From Tritrichomonas musculus (taxonomy: Eukaryota > Parabasalia > Tritrichomonadida > Tritrichomonadidae): a stretch of DNA of 64,000 nt. The DNA lies in contig JAPFFF010000009.1 in the NCBI GenBank assembly GCA_039105265.1, positions 1,674,001-1,738,000 on the forward strand. Reading direction: 5' to 3'. How positions within the stretch are numbered: the first letter of the stretch is position 1; each line of letters starts with the position of its first letter. A program made the position numbers and the translations under genes. Below, one piece after another: positions 38,533-48,358 of the stretch. The notes below the pieces were generated by a model. It saw only the letters and a list, made by a program, of their open reading frames with translations, searched no databases and was not told the DNA's origin.

Positions 38533-41500
38533 TCAAGTAGCTGACAAATGTGAATCTGTATATGATGAACCTGTTGCTGTGGCTGTTGTTGTTCCTGATG
38601 CATCATCTAATGTCTGGCTAAGGATCATTTCCTGCCTTCTGAGGCTTTGATCAGCTTGAATTGTAATATCACATCCATTGCATCCATTCAAAACTTTTTC
38701 ATCTAGCTCTGTTAATCTCTTTTTGAGATTTGTTGTAATGTCCACAACTGATTGTAATCCTGATGAAGAATCGCTTTCATCTATTGAAATTTCAACATTT
38801 TCATCATTTGATGCCTGATTATAAGAATTTTCGAGATGTTTCATTCTTTCTCTTAAATTGAGAATTTCTTGAGAAGTATCAAAAGAAGAGAAGCTCATTT
38901 GTGAAGTTGATACTTTATCTCGAGATTCAGAAGTAATTGTATTTGTATCTGTATTTGTTGTATAAGTACTTCCATTTTTATAAGTAGTAGTTGTTGTTGT
39001 CGTGGTGGTGGTAGTTGAAGAAGGAGCTGAGACGCTTGAAGTTTTTGTATACTTTTTCTTGTTGCTTAATGGAGTTGATCCATCTTGTGCAAGAGATGAG
39101 AAAGGGAAAGAGTAATGGTTGCTTGAGTAATCTTCTTCGTCAGAAGAATATTGCGAAACAGAATGTGATTGCGATGGAGTTGTGTATGATTGAGAATAAT
39201 TTGTGGTAATTTTGGTGGTTTCTTCAGTTGCTGTAAACTTACCTTTGCGCTTTGGTTGTTGATCTCCAGCAGATGAAGAAGATTCGGACTCGTAATTTGA
39301 ATAAGGATATCCTGTTGAATTTGTTTTTGAAGTTGTTATCTTAGATGTTTCTGTTTTTAACGGAGAATTTGTATATGAATATGAATAACTTGAACTTTTT
39401 GTTGTTGAAGTATACTCATTTGATCCTGAATGTTGTGATGTGGGATTATTAGTTGAAGTCACAGGAGTTGATGCTGAAGTTGGGTAAGTATTTGCTGTTG
39501 GAGATGATGCTGAGTTTGTATAGTTGGTTGTTATTTGAATTGATTCGGAAGTTGAAGATGAATATGACTTGGATTTAGTTTGAGGTGAAGTAGATTGTTC
39601 TTGTTTATTTGAGGTTGATATTGACGGTGTTGGAGGTGTTGATGATTCATTCGAAGAAGGTACTGCTATCGATACTTGTTGTTTTTGATAAGATGAAGAT
39701 GTTTTTATGGATGACTTTCTTTGGCCTGATGACTTATCATTTTCTGTTAAAGACGGTGTATCAATCGTCTCTGATTCATTTGAAGAACTGTGTGTCAAAG
39801 TAGGTGTATCTGGTGAAGAATTTGAGTCAGAATGCGTGTTTTCATTATTGTTGTTGTTTTTATTTGTATAGGTATTGGAAAGAGATGGAGATTCAGCTGC
39901 ATATTCTTCTTCTTCTTCAAATTGAACATTTGATGTATTAAGAGATTGTTGAATTTTTTGAGGGATCTGAATTATTGGTTTGATATTTGGATTTTCTATT
40001 GGCTGTTGTTGCTGTTCTGGTTGTTTATCTTTTTGGTGGTGGTGATGTTGACGATGAGGTTTAGATGGGAGTTGTTGTGAAGGTTGTGGCTGAGGTTGTA
40101 TTTGTGGTTGTACTTGTGGAGGAGATTGAGAAATGTCTTGTTTCTGAGGCGGCAATTGTGGTTGCTGTTGTTTTGTGGGTTGATCTATGACTTGATGATG
40201 ATGATGATGGTGGTGTCTAGATTGCTGAGATTGTGGAGATTGATAAGATGGTTGCTGGTTAGGTGATGACTGTTGTGGTGACTGATAAGGTGGTTGCTGC
40301 TTGGGTAATGACTGTTGTGGAGATTGATAAGATGGTTGTTGTTGAGGTTGATGATAATTAGGTGATGAATGCTGGTGATTTGGCTTAGGTCTCATTATGG
40401 GTTGTGGTTGTTGCATTGTTTGCCCAAATGTATTATTTGGTTGTGGCTGTTCTTTATCTGATTCGTCTGTTGTATAAGTGTATGTATAGTAAGAAGTCGT
40501 GTAGCTTTGAGAAGAGGATGAAGAAGGTCGTCTTGGTCTCGAAATAGGTGATGTTTGTGTATTTGAAATTGGTGAAGAAATTGTAATTGTTCCATTAATA
40601 TTTTCAACATTTTCTTCTGAGTAAGAAGAAGAAAGAAATTCGTTTCTATCAGGCAAAATATGACTATTGTCATTGAAAGGAGATGAGGAGGATTTTTGTT
40701 TTGAATTTGGATGTAACTGTGTCTTGCGTTTTTGTTGTGGCTTTTGTGAAGGCGATCTTTTTTGTTGTAATAGTTGATCTTCTTGAAGCTGATCAAATTC
40801 AGCTCTTCTTCTTCTTCTTCTTTCTTCTTTTTCCTGATCATCTCTCATTTGAAGTATTTGTTGTGCTTTTGAATAATCACCAGAATATGCATTTTCGTCT
40901 TCTCTATTTGGTTTCCTTCCATTTTTATCTTCTAAAGTAGGATTTTCGTCATTTTTAATTCCCTTACCATGAATAAAAGCAAGAACCCTTTGGCAAAAAT
41001 GTATACAGAGCCAAGGTCGGCGATTGGGATCATAATCAAGGAGCTCCAATATAATATCAGGAAGATCACACGGAACAGTTAATGTAGGTGGAACCCATTT
41101 CAAAAAGTCTGGTGCTTTACCTAGAATCATTTGAGTCCGTCTCATTTGATCTTCTGAGCTTAAAGATCCAAAAAGAGGTCCACCAAATACTAAATATTCT
41201 GCAAGAATTGTTCCAAGAGACCAGCTGTCTGAAGGGCAAAATGGATCAATTGATTCCCATTCAGGAGCTCGATAAAAGCGTGATTCATTAATTGATCTAA
41301 AAGAGCTACGATAAACTTTTGGAGGCGGTGGCATTAGAGATTTTTCTGATGCAAAAGGATTCAAAGGAGGAGGTCGAAGTGATAATGTATCATCAAAGCA
41401 GATTGAAAATGGAGAAAGATTCAAATATGGAAATCGAACCGAATGCATTGCTGCTAAAGTGTTAAGAACATTTGGTAAATGCTGGAATAAAAAATCGCTT

Positions 41501-41850
41501 GTTATTATATTGGCAGTTGCATAATCAGCAAGAGTTACCATCGGAAGTGGTTCGACAACGTAAAATATTGTAATAAATTTGGAAATTACTCTTGGATTTA
41601 AAACGTCAAAAGAAGGTAAATGATTTTGGAAAAAAACAGCTTCGCATCGAAAAAGTTTGTAATTTTTGCAAAGGAATAGTAATCTTTCTTGAAGAACTTT
41701 AGGCGGCATGTTAAGCATTTGCAAGTTATATCTTGTCAATAAAAATTGTTTTTGAGTAGTTTTGTGAGCAACAATATATGATTTGTATGATTTGCATTTA
41801 GGTTCAAAATAGTTTGATATAATTTCGAATTCATGAATACGAGAATGCAT
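38533..41850 (-). CDS. Large protein with N-terminal pseudokinase domain and Ser/Thr/Gln-rich tail
   Basis: Residues 1-290 have a protein kinase fold of CMGC-like form: FYRAPEWESIDPFCPSDSWSLGTILAEYL (about 192-220, typed here in family order), then GGPLFG and the terminal NRRP. The catalytic loop reads YLNLSPFSI (142-150) in place of HRDLKPxNI, no DFG is seen, and the glycine loop is poor, so it is a pseudokinase. The remaining 800 residues are low complexity: Gln/Pro/His-rich (about 440-640), Ser/Thr-rich with a run of 12 Thr, and a short C-terminal coiled coil (ILNLRERMKHLENS). Probably a scaffold. No ortholog recognised. Confidence 0.85.
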   Translation of the reverse strand: MHSRIHEFEIISNYFEPKCKSYKSYIVAHKTTQKQFLLTRYNLQMLNMPPKVLQERLLFLCKNYKLFRCEAVFFQNHLPSFDVLNPRVISKFITIFYVVEPLPMVTLADYATANIITSDFLFQHLPNVLNTLAAMHSVRFPYLNLSPFSICFDDTLSLRPPPLNPFASEKSLMPPPPKVYRSSFRSINESRFYRAPEWESIDPFCPSDSWSLGTILAEYLVFGGPLFGSLSSEDQMRRTQMILGKAPDFLKWVPPTLTVPCDLPDIILELLDYDPNRRPWLCIHFCQRVLAFIHGKGIKNDENPTLEDKNGRKPNREDENAYSGDYSKAQQILQMRDDQEKEERRRRRRAEFDQLQEDQLLQQKRSPSQKPQQKRKTQLHPNSKQKSSSSPFNDNSHILPDRNEFLSSSYSEENVENINGTITISSPISNTQTSPISRPRRPSSSSSQSYTTSYYTYTYTTDESDKEQPQPNNTFGQTMQQPQPIMRPKPNHQHSSPNYHQPQQQPSYQSPQQSLPKQQPPYQSPQQSSPNQQPSYQSPQSQQSRHHHHHHHQVIDQPTKQQQPQLPPQKQDISQSPPQVQPQIQPQPQPSQQLPSKPHRQHHHHQKDKQPEQQQQPIENPNIKPIIQIPQKIQQSLNTSNVQFEEEEEYAAESPSLSNTYTNKNNNNNENTHSDSNSSPDTPTLTHSSSNESETIDTPSLTENDKSSGQRKSSIKTSSSYQKQQVSIAVPSSNESSTPPTPSISTSNKQEQSTSPQTKSKSYSSSTSESIQITTNYTNSASSPTANTYPTSASTPVTSTNNPTSQHSGSNEYTSTTKSSSYSYSYTNSPLKTETSKITTSKTNSTGYPYSNYESESSSSAGDQQPKRKGKFTATEETTKITTNYSQSYTTPSQSHSVSQYSSDEEDYSSNHYSFPFSSLAQDGSTPLSNKKKYTKTSSVSAPSSTTTTTTTTTTTYKNGSTYTTNTDTNTITSESRDKVSTSQMSFSSFDTSQEILNLRERMKHLENSYNQASNDENVEISIDESDSSSGLQSVVDITTNLKKRLTELDEKVLNGCNGCDITIQADQSLRRQEMILSQTLDDASGTTTATATGSSYTDSHLSAT

Positions 41851-42214
41851 TAATTTTCAAAATGACGTTTAATTTTACGTTATTTATGTATTGAACCAAA
41901 ACGTTATTTTTCTCATATTTTACGATTTTGGAATAAATGCAAAGCTTGGTTTTATATTGAATGTGTATCATAATTAGATTGCATCATTTAACATTTGTTT
42001 TATAATCTAATAACATAGTTTCAAGTTCCCATATAGTATTTCAATAAAATCAGATTATCATTTTTATTACGAATTTTATTTTTATTTAAAAGATTTGCAT
42101 AAAAATTTTATTAAAAACCATTAAAAAGAACCATTCTTCATCAAATATGAGAATAATCATCTGAGCATAAATGATGTTTTTTATATAAGATGTCATTATA
42201 AAATTTCTTAGAAC
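41851..42214. other. Divergent promoter region
   Basis: Between the pseudokinase (minus) and TAF5 (plus). On the minus side the first 60 bases contain three ACGT-core motifs (AAACGTC, AACGTA, AACGTT). No gene seen. Confidence 0.5.
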
Positions 42215-44158
42215 ATGCACCAATTCCAATCCAATAATGAAACTCAAAATCTTCCACCCTTTGTCGAAAAGTTTTTAAAAATGTATAATATTAGAGTTGA
42301 ACCAATGACACAAAACAATGCAATGCGTATGAGGAAGCCACGAAATACACTTGAAAAATCAGTTGACAGTCTTATTCAAGCGCGTACATCAAAAAAAATT
42401 ACAAGAGATTATTGGTCGTTTGTAAGGTTTACATTTGTTGCGCCATCAGTGCTTCAACATGATTATCAACAATTCATTTTCCCATTTTTTGTTCATCTTG
42501 CTTTACAACTTTTTCAACTTGGAAAAACAGAAGAAGCAAAAAAATTTATCCAGAAATTCAGAGGTTTACAGCCACCGCAATGTGAAGCCTTAATAAAGCA
42601 ATTAGAAATTGAACAGCAATCATTTAAACCACCTCATTTTAATATTCTAATGAATCAGCATGCTCTCGATGAGTTAATGGTAAATATTGAAAAAAATAAA
42701 CAAGTATTGCTCTCTTTTATTATTACCACTAATATCAACGTTACAGCTGCACCATTTTCACATCCTATTCTTTTCTTAGACGCACCTTCTGATTCTATAG
42801 CATTATCTTCATCCACCTCTGAGCAAACAAACAACAACGAGCAATCATCGAGCACAGATATCCTCAGCAAAATTCCAAAAGAACCATATCTTTCAACTCA
42901 ATATAATACTATTCTAAGTGATTTCAATAATGTTAATAATGGAGATGATTTCTTCAGTTTCGCACAGATTCCAGAGCGTTTACAATATCCAATACTCGTC
43001 CCAATTCCAGAAAGTAAATATATGCCCCCATCTTTGAGTGTTATATTTCATCCGCAAACTCCCGACAAGCAACCTTCAATTGATCAACGGCCCGATGGTA
43101 CAATTTACCTTACGCAAGCGCTTCCTGATGTTGCACATGTTGTCCAATACAATCATAATAATCGTATAAATGACATGTGCGTAAGCCGGTGCGCTAGGCT
43201 TCATGCAATGGCGCAAGATTCTTCTGTTGTCATTTCAGCTTTAGATACATCTACATGTGTCAACAATGCGTCATCTTCAGTTCTTACGAATCATGCTGGT
43301 AAAGTTTTAACTGTTGCTTTCTCCAATGATAGTCGTTATGTTGTTAGTGGTGGAATGGACTGCCAAATCAAAGTTGCTCATGTTGAAGCTTTTCGTCCAC
43401 TTGCGCATTTTCGAAATCATCTTAAGCCAATTCTTAGCGTAGCTTGGGATTCTCGCCGTAATTCTACATATTTTGCAGGATGTTCGATGGACCAAACAAC
43501 AACATTATGGAATATCTCTACACCAACTGTTCTTCGAATGTTTATTGGTCATACACTTCCTGTTTCAAAAGTCGCTTTTTCACGTGATGGAAGTTCAATT
43601 ATAACATGCTCAAATGATTTATCGGTACGTGTTTGGGATATTGGAACTGGTCGAATGATTACAAAATTAAACTGTGGAAGATCCGTACCTTTGGCTGTTG
43701 ATGTACATCCAAATAATCAGCTTGTTGCCTGTGGATGTGATGATGGAACTGTTATGCTCTGGGACTGTTCAAAGAGTCCAACTGATGCTCGAACCCTTTG
43801 GTGCAACAAGAAAGCCTTTGATAACAGGGTAACAGATGTTAAATTTACACAAGATGGATCTCTTCTTTTAGGCTCATGTATTGATGGTAGCTTGAATGCA
43901 TTTAATTTGAAAGAACGAGAGAGAGGAAGTTCAGCTGTTGTTGAAATCTATAATAATGAAAATGATAATAACGATAATAATGACGATAATAATAATGATA
44001 ATAATACTAGTGATAACAATGGTGTAACTTCTGGTGATTTTGGTGATGTTGTGATGAGAACCGAAGCATATGCCTCAACAATTGATTCTATTACAGTTAC
44101 TGATTATAATCTTGTATGTACAACTGGAAGGTCTCTTAGAGGAAATGTATCCATTTAA
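42215..44158 (+). CDS. TAF5: TFIID subunit TAF5 (NTD2 + WD40)
   Basis: Subunit of general transcription factor TFIID in the nucleus. The 647-residue protein has a TAF5 NTD2-type helical domain (about 48-140: DYQQFIFPFFVHLALQLF, then EEAKKFIQKF), a spacer, then WD40 repeats from about 315 onward: VLTVAFSNDSRYVVSGGMD, ILSVAWDSRR, KVAFSRDGSSIITCSNDLSV, AVDVHPNNQLVACGCDDG and DVKFTQDGSLLLGSC. Trp-Asp dipeptides occur as WDIG and WDCS. An Asn/Asp-rich insert (about 585-610) interrupts the last blade. NTD2 followed by WD40 is diagnostic of TAF5; no LisH is clear, though the first 30 residues may hold a reduced one. Confidence 0.88.
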   Translation: MHQFQSNNETQNLPPFVEKFLKMYNIRVEPMTQNNAMRMRKPRNTLEKSVDSLIQARTSKKITRDYWSFVRFTFVAPSVLQHDYQQFIFPFFVHLALQLFQLGKTEEAKKFIQKFRGLQPPQCEALIKQLEIEQQSFKPPHFNILMNQHALDELMVNIEKNKQVLLSFIITTNINVTAAPFSHPILFLDAPSDSIALSSSTSEQTNNNEQSSSTDILSKIPKEPYLSTQYNTILSDFNNVNNGDDFFSFAQIPERLQYPILVPIPESKYMPPSLSVIFHPQTPDKQPSIDQRPDGTIYLTQALPDVAHVVQYNHNNRINDMCVSRCARLHAMAQDSSVVISALDTSTCVNNASSSVLTNHAGKVLTVAFSNDSRYVVSGGMDCQIKVAHVEAFRPLAHFRNHLKPILSVAWDSRRNSTYFAGCSMDQTTTLWNISTPTVLRMFIGHTLPVSKVAFSRDGSSIITCSNDLSVRVWDIGTGRMITKLNCGRSVPLAVDVHPNNQLVACGCDDGTVMLWDCSKSPTDARTLWCNKKAFDNRVTDVKFTQDGSLLLGSCIDGSLNAFNLKERERGSSAVVEIYNNENDNNDNNDDNNNDNNTSDNNGVTSGDFGDVVMRTEAYASTIDSITVTDYNLVCTTGRSLRGNVSI

Positions 44159-44281
44159 TTTGTTTTCTTTTTTAAAAAGTTATATAAATGTATAAATAAT
44201 ATTCTAATATTGATTGTAAATAGCAGTATTGTTTAAGAAATTATAGGTGTATTAATAATTATTAATAAGTTTAAAAAAGCT

Positions 44282-45133
44282 TTATGTTAAAAGTTTACCA
44301 ATTTTCCTAAGAACATAAACGTAATGTGGTTCACTTGATGGAAGTGGCTTCTTTAATTCAAGAACCTTTTCTAATTCAAGAAGTAAATCTGCAGGTCTGT
44401 CTAAAAACTTCTTTCTAGCATCAGGAGGTGCATAAGAAATGCAAATATAAACACCTCTCTTTTTAAGAACTCTGGAAATTTCTGATAATGCTGTAAAAAC
44501 ATCTGATTCACTAGCATAAAATAAGCAATCAAGTGTACCCTTATCAACAATAGCATTATATTCTCCATTTTCAAAAGATGACATTTTTCTGATATCCATT
44601 ACTTTCCATGTAATTCCTTCAATTTCAGCATTTCTTTTTCTTGAAGCTTTTATGCAAGGCTTAGCAAAATCAATTGCTGTGATTTGTTCAAAACCATTCT
44701 GTTGTAATTGTGGAGCAAGATCTGAATTTCCAGTCCCTATTACAAGAACTTTTTTATCTTTATCAATCAATTCATTACAAATTGGAAGAACAGCTTCTGG
44801 ATCTTGATACCATTCGAAAACTTCATTATCTTCAGTATATCGTTTTTCCCAGTATGCTTGATCGCCATAAGGTGGAAGTTCAACTTCTGGATCATCGTCG
44901 TAAGTGAGACCCTCAAGTGGATCAGGTTCCGGTTCTGGCTCTGGCTCTGGTTGCTTTTGTTCTTCTTCTTCTTCGTTTGTAGTGTTTGCTTGTTCTTGTG
45001 GTTGGTCTTGTCCTTGTTCATTCTCTTGTTCTTCTTCGTTCGCAACTGTGTCAGTTTCGCCATTTCTCTCAGTTGATTCTGCAGCTGATGCGGAAGCGGT
45101 ATAATCTGAATATGATCCTTCTGTGTCAGTCAT
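44282..45133 (-). CDS. Class I methyltransferase, EEF1AKMT4/METTL13-like
   Basis: S-adenosylmethionine-dependent methyltransferase; relatives modify lysines or the N-terminus of eEF1A. The 283-residue protein has an acidic low-complexity N-terminus (1-80, with a PEPEPEPEPDP run), then YGDQAYWEKRY and FEWYQDP (family signature YWxxRY...F.WY), motif I VLVIGTGNSDLAP (in place of GCGNS), acidic loop AIDF, and DKGTLDCLFYA, strongly typical of this branch, followed by VLKKRGVYICISY. Substrate assignment is inference. Confidence 0.88.
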   Translation of the reverse strand: MTDTEGSYSDYTASASAAESTERNGETDTVANEEEQENEQGQDQPQEQANTTNEEEEEQKQPEPEPEPEPDPLEGLTYDDDPEVELPPYGDQAYWEKRYTEDNEVFEWYQDPEAVLPICNELIDKDKKVLVIGTGNSDLAPQLQQNGFEQITAIDFAKPCIKASRKRNAEIEGITWKVMDIRKMSSFENGEYNAIVDKGTLDCLFYASESDVFTALSEISRVLKKRGVYICISYAPPDARKKFLDRPADLLLELEKVLELKKPLPSSEPHYVYVLRKIGKLLT

Positions 45134-45425
45134 TTATCTATTTCGAAATATATATGTATAAATTTCTTATGATTAACTGATTAACGGATTAATAGAAAAA
45201 AAAAAAATTAATCTCAAACGGCTATGATATGTGATTTGAAATATTTTTTTCTTTTGTTATATATCTTGAAATGGTAAAATCATTTGCTATATTATTTTGC
45301 TTTTATTATTTAGCCAAAGTATACTATTTAGAAAGCTTCATTAATTACTTACATAATAAAAAAAAATCTTAATAAGAAAAAAAAAGATTGTTGTCTTTAT
45401 AAATAAAAAAAAAGCAATAATGAAA

Positions 45426-45875
45426 TTATGGTCTAACTTTCTTGATGAATTGCTTGTAATCGATAAGATCATTATCTTTATATCTTTGTAAAAGTTCATC
45501 AGCCCTTTCTTTTGGTATTGGATGCTTCAAGTTAGTTAGAATATCTGACATTAAACCAATTGGGATTTTTCCATCATGATCAGTATCAAAAGAAGAAAAA
45601 GCACGAATAAGTTCTTCTTGAGTATCGGCGCCGCGTAAATAGTAATAAATAATAGAAACAAATTCTGGAAAATCGAATAGTTGGGTTTCTTCATCTATTA
45701 ATGATGAGCTCAGCATATTTTGTAAATCATCATATGTAATTATAATCCCAATAAGTTTAAGAGCTTTTGATATATCGTTGATTGATATCATTCCTTGTTT
45801 AGATTTGTCATAATGATCAAATGCTGCTTGAAAGGTTCTAAGTTGATTGTCTGTAATAAAATTAAGATCAGACAT
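45426..45875 (-). CDS. EF-hand protein, calmodulin-like, diverged
   Basis: Start at the ATG at 45873-45875 (MSDLNFITDNQLRTF) gives 149 residues, the length of calmodulin; the 14 preceding in-frame codons look like 5' flank. Four EF-hand positions can be traced but most are degraded: loop 1 DKSKQGMISIND, loop 2 lacks a proper loop (IDEETQLFDFPEF), loop 3 DTDHDGKIPIGL has good acidic positions but Leu instead of Glu at position 12, and loop 4 KDNDLIDYKQF is shortened. It may bind little Ca2+ or none. Centrin- or calmodulin-like structural role possible. Confidence 0.85.
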   Translation of the reverse strand: MSDLNFITDNQLRTFQAAFDHYDKSKQGMISINDISKALKLIGIIITYDDLQNMLSSSLIDEETQLFDFPEFVSIIYYYLRGADTQEELIRAFSSFDTDHDGKIPIGLMSDILTNLKHPIPKERADELLQRYKDNDLIDYKQFIKKVRP

Positions 45876-46256
45876 TTTAATATATGATAGTGAAATTGTA
45901 AACTGAAAAAAAAACAAAAATGTAAATATCCAATTAAGGAGGTATTTATTTTCAATATGTCATTTACATATGCTTTTTATAAAAGATTTACCAAAGTTTT
46001 CAATTAAATTTTAATTGGAATAATGATCTTAATAATCATTATAAGAAATCATAATTTGTCAAAAAAAATTTAAATTTTTATCATACAAAAACATATAGGA
46101 AATTAGCATGTAAATAGATATAATATGTTATTTTGATAACTTTATCTTTCATATTTTCACCAACAATTTTGTAAAATCTAACCACCAAATAATTTTTTGA
46201 ATTTTCACTTTTTCAGATAGACTCTCAATTTTTATAATTTATTGAAAAAAGTATTA
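45876..46256. other. Divergent intergenic region
   Basis: Between the EF-hand gene (minus) and the lipase gene (plus). AT-rich; no gene seen. Confidence 0.5.
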
Positions 46257-47210
46257 ATGAATATTTATGCTAATCAAACAAACGTCACAGATTTCTCGCT
46301 AACGTTTCTTCGTCTAGTTATGCAGCTTACTATGTCTACCTTTACCGGAAGTTTTTCAAGTTTCTCAGGTGAGTTATATTATTATAATCCTAATACTGAT
46401 ATTGAACAACCATCATTTTATATATACCGATTAAACGATGGAAACAAGCTTTTTATTGGAACAAGAGGTACTATTGATATTAATGATGTTGCCGCAGATA
46501 TCGCAATCAGACAGATTGTTACAGACAAAGGGGTATACTTGGAAGGATATTATCGTGCTGCGTTGTTTGTTTATAAATACGCCTATGCTTTTATAAAGAA
46601 TCACGATGGTCCGATTTACTTCATTGGTCATTCAATGGGTGGTGCTATTTCTACTATCCTTCACTGTCTTGCAAAATTTGATTTCCGTAATAGCAAAGAT
46701 ATTAATACAATTGCTCTTGCTCCAGTTCCAGCTATTAGTGAATCATTAAATAAAACATATGGAGATAAAATTGTGACCATAATTAATTCTGATGATGTTG
46801 TTCCAACAATATCAATAGCAAATATGTATGCTTTCCTGGTAAAATATGAGCCATTGATACCTATAACAATGTTTCCCTGGAGTTTTATTAAAAAGACAAT
46901 TAATTTTGTTTTATCAATAGTTTATCACGTTTCATCAGTATTTAGCCAACAAGTATTAGAATACTTCAAATTGGCTTTAAGCTCAGCCCTTGATGAATTA
47001 GTTTCATATGCAAAGAAAGAAAAGCAGTTTCTTATACGCTATCCTCCAGGAGCTGTTTATCAACTCTCAATAGAAAGTCCTTTATACCTTAATCAATCAT
47101 TAATAAATGCGTCCGATAAACTAAACATTCTTTCGCTGTCTCTCCATGCAATTAATGCGCATGATCCATCTCAATATATAAAACTTCTCAATGTTACTCT
47201 TGGCGATTGA
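46257..47210 (+). CDS. Class 3 (fungal-type) lipase
   Basis: Alpha/beta hydrolase expected to act on acylglycerols or phospholipids. The start at the ATG at 46257 (MNIYANQTN) gives 317 residues; the in-frame codons from 46242 begin with TTG. Signatures: LFIGTRGTIDINDVAADI (family IxFRGTxxxxDWxxD region), nucleophile elbow GHSMGGA with Ser126, NSDDVVP supplying the catalytic Asp, and a likely catalytic His in HAINAHDPSQY near the C-terminus. A hydrophobic segment (about 200-225) between Asp and His might be a lid or membrane anchor. No signal peptide is evident. Confidence 0.9.
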   Translation: MNIYANQTNVTDFSLTFLRLVMQLTMSTFTGSFSSFSGELYYYNPNTDIEQPSFYIYRLNDGNKLFIGTRGTIDINDVAADIAIRQIVTDKGVYLEGYYRAALFVYKYAYAFIKNHDGPIYFIGHSMGGAISTILHCLAKFDFRNSKDINTIALAPVPAISESLNKTYGDKIVTIINSDDVVPTISIANMYAFLVKYEPLIPITMFPWSFIKKTINFVLSIVYHVSSVFSQQVLEYFKLALSSALDELVSYAKKEKQFLIRYPPGAVYQLSIESPLYLNQSLINASDKLNILSLSLHAINAHDPSQYIKLLNVTLGD

Positions 47211-47563
47211 ATGTATAATCATTATATATAAAAAAATGTTGAACAATATTTTATTTATCTTTTTACTTTACTTTCTTTTTACAAATTTATATATTTTAAA
47301 AACGTCAAACTATTGTAATGAAGTTTTATTTTGTTATACTATTCAAATTACCATTTTTTAGCATTTGATTATGTGATTATTATTATTATGTTTTCAATAT
47401 TTATAAGCAAAATCTAAAGATATATGAACGAAATTAATTTATTTGGAAGAATTATTAGTAAGAAATCTTTCTTTTATTCCCAATATTCAAATATTTTTTT
47501 CCTTGCTTGTAATCTTTTTCTGAGAAAGAAATTTTCAATAGTTTAATTTTTTGAAGACATATA
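47211..47563. other. Intergenic spacer
   Basis: AT-rich spacer between the lipase and LUC7 genes with no gene or repeat that I can support. Confidence 0.5.
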
Positions 47564-48358
47564 ATGATTAATGCTCGAAAATACTCTAACTATAAATATG
47601 GGCAATTTGAAAAAATGTTAGATGACTGGTTTGGTACTGATAGAAATGGAGGAACAGGTGCCGATGTTATTACCGATTATAATGATCCAAGAGTCTGTAA
47701 GCTTAGTCTCGCGGGTGTTTGTCCTTTCACAATTTTAAAAAACACGCGTCTTGAAAAGCATCCTTGTCGTTTCGAAGTTTGTCCTTGCCCTCCAATATTG
47801 CGTGAAAAGTATCTGAAAGATCGTGCAGGAACTCCCACAACATATGATCAGCAACTTTATGAAATTCTTGATGGTATTCTTGAATCAGCAGATAAGCATA
47901 TCATTTTTTCAAAAAACGTTAGAGATTCAAAAGCAGCAGAATTGCAAGAAAATCCAGAATTGAAAAACAAAGATAAAATGATTAAGGAATGCCTTGAAAA
48001 ATCAAGAGAATTAGGTTTAAGAGGAGAAGTTTCTGCTGCCTATTCATACTTGGATAAAGCTGAATTAATCAGAGAGCAAAGATCTAAAAAAGAGTACGAG
48101 CTTCAAAAGCGTGGCTCTGAAAAAGAATTGCGTATTACTGTTTGCGAAGTGTGCACAGCAGTTATTCGCCAAAGCGATTTGGAAGGTAGAATGGAAGAGC
48201 ACGTTGTAGGACGTCAGCACAAAGCATTTTTGAAAATGAGAGAAGTTTTTGAAAATCTAAAAAGTGCTGGAATTGTTAACAAAAGAAATAGTGGAAAAAT
48301 TGCTCGCCAAGGAAAAAGAAAGTTTCAATCTATCAGAAAACTTGTACCTCTTGATTAA
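47564..48358 (+). CDS. LUC7L: LUC7-like U1 snRNP protein
   Basis: Splicing factor that helps U1 choose 5' splice sites. The 264-residue protein follows the LUC7 plan: N-terminal helix with MLDDWFGTDRN, then VCKLSLAGVCPFTILKNTR, matching VCxxFLxxxCPHDLFxNT, with a first zinc finger in which the usual His is apparently Cys (HPCRFEVCPC). A long coiled coil follows (about 110-185). The second finger, ITVCEVCTAVIRQ ... HVVGRQHKAF, is intact C2H2. A short basic tail (KIARQGKRKFQ) replaces the RS domain of metazoan forms. Its presence shows that spliceosomal introns are still removed in this organism, although no gene here shows one. Confidence 0.93.
   Translation: MINARKYSNYKYGQFEKMLDDWFGTDRNGGTGADVITDYNDPRVCKLSLAGVCPFTILKNTRLEKHPCRFEVCPCPPILREKYLKDRAGTPTTYDQQLYEILDGILESADKHIIFSKNVRDSKAAELQENPELKNKDKMIKECLEKSRELGLRGEVSAAYSYLDKAELIREQRSKKEYELQKRGSEKELRITVCEVCTAVIRQSDLEGRMEEHVVGRQHKAFLKMREVFENLKSAGIVNKRNSGKIARQGKRKFQSIRKLVPLD

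Noticed and set aside
45271-45372. 33-codon frame MVKSFAILFCFYY... on the plus strand
   Set aside because: Very AT-rich, short and without any similarity or context; likely chance.
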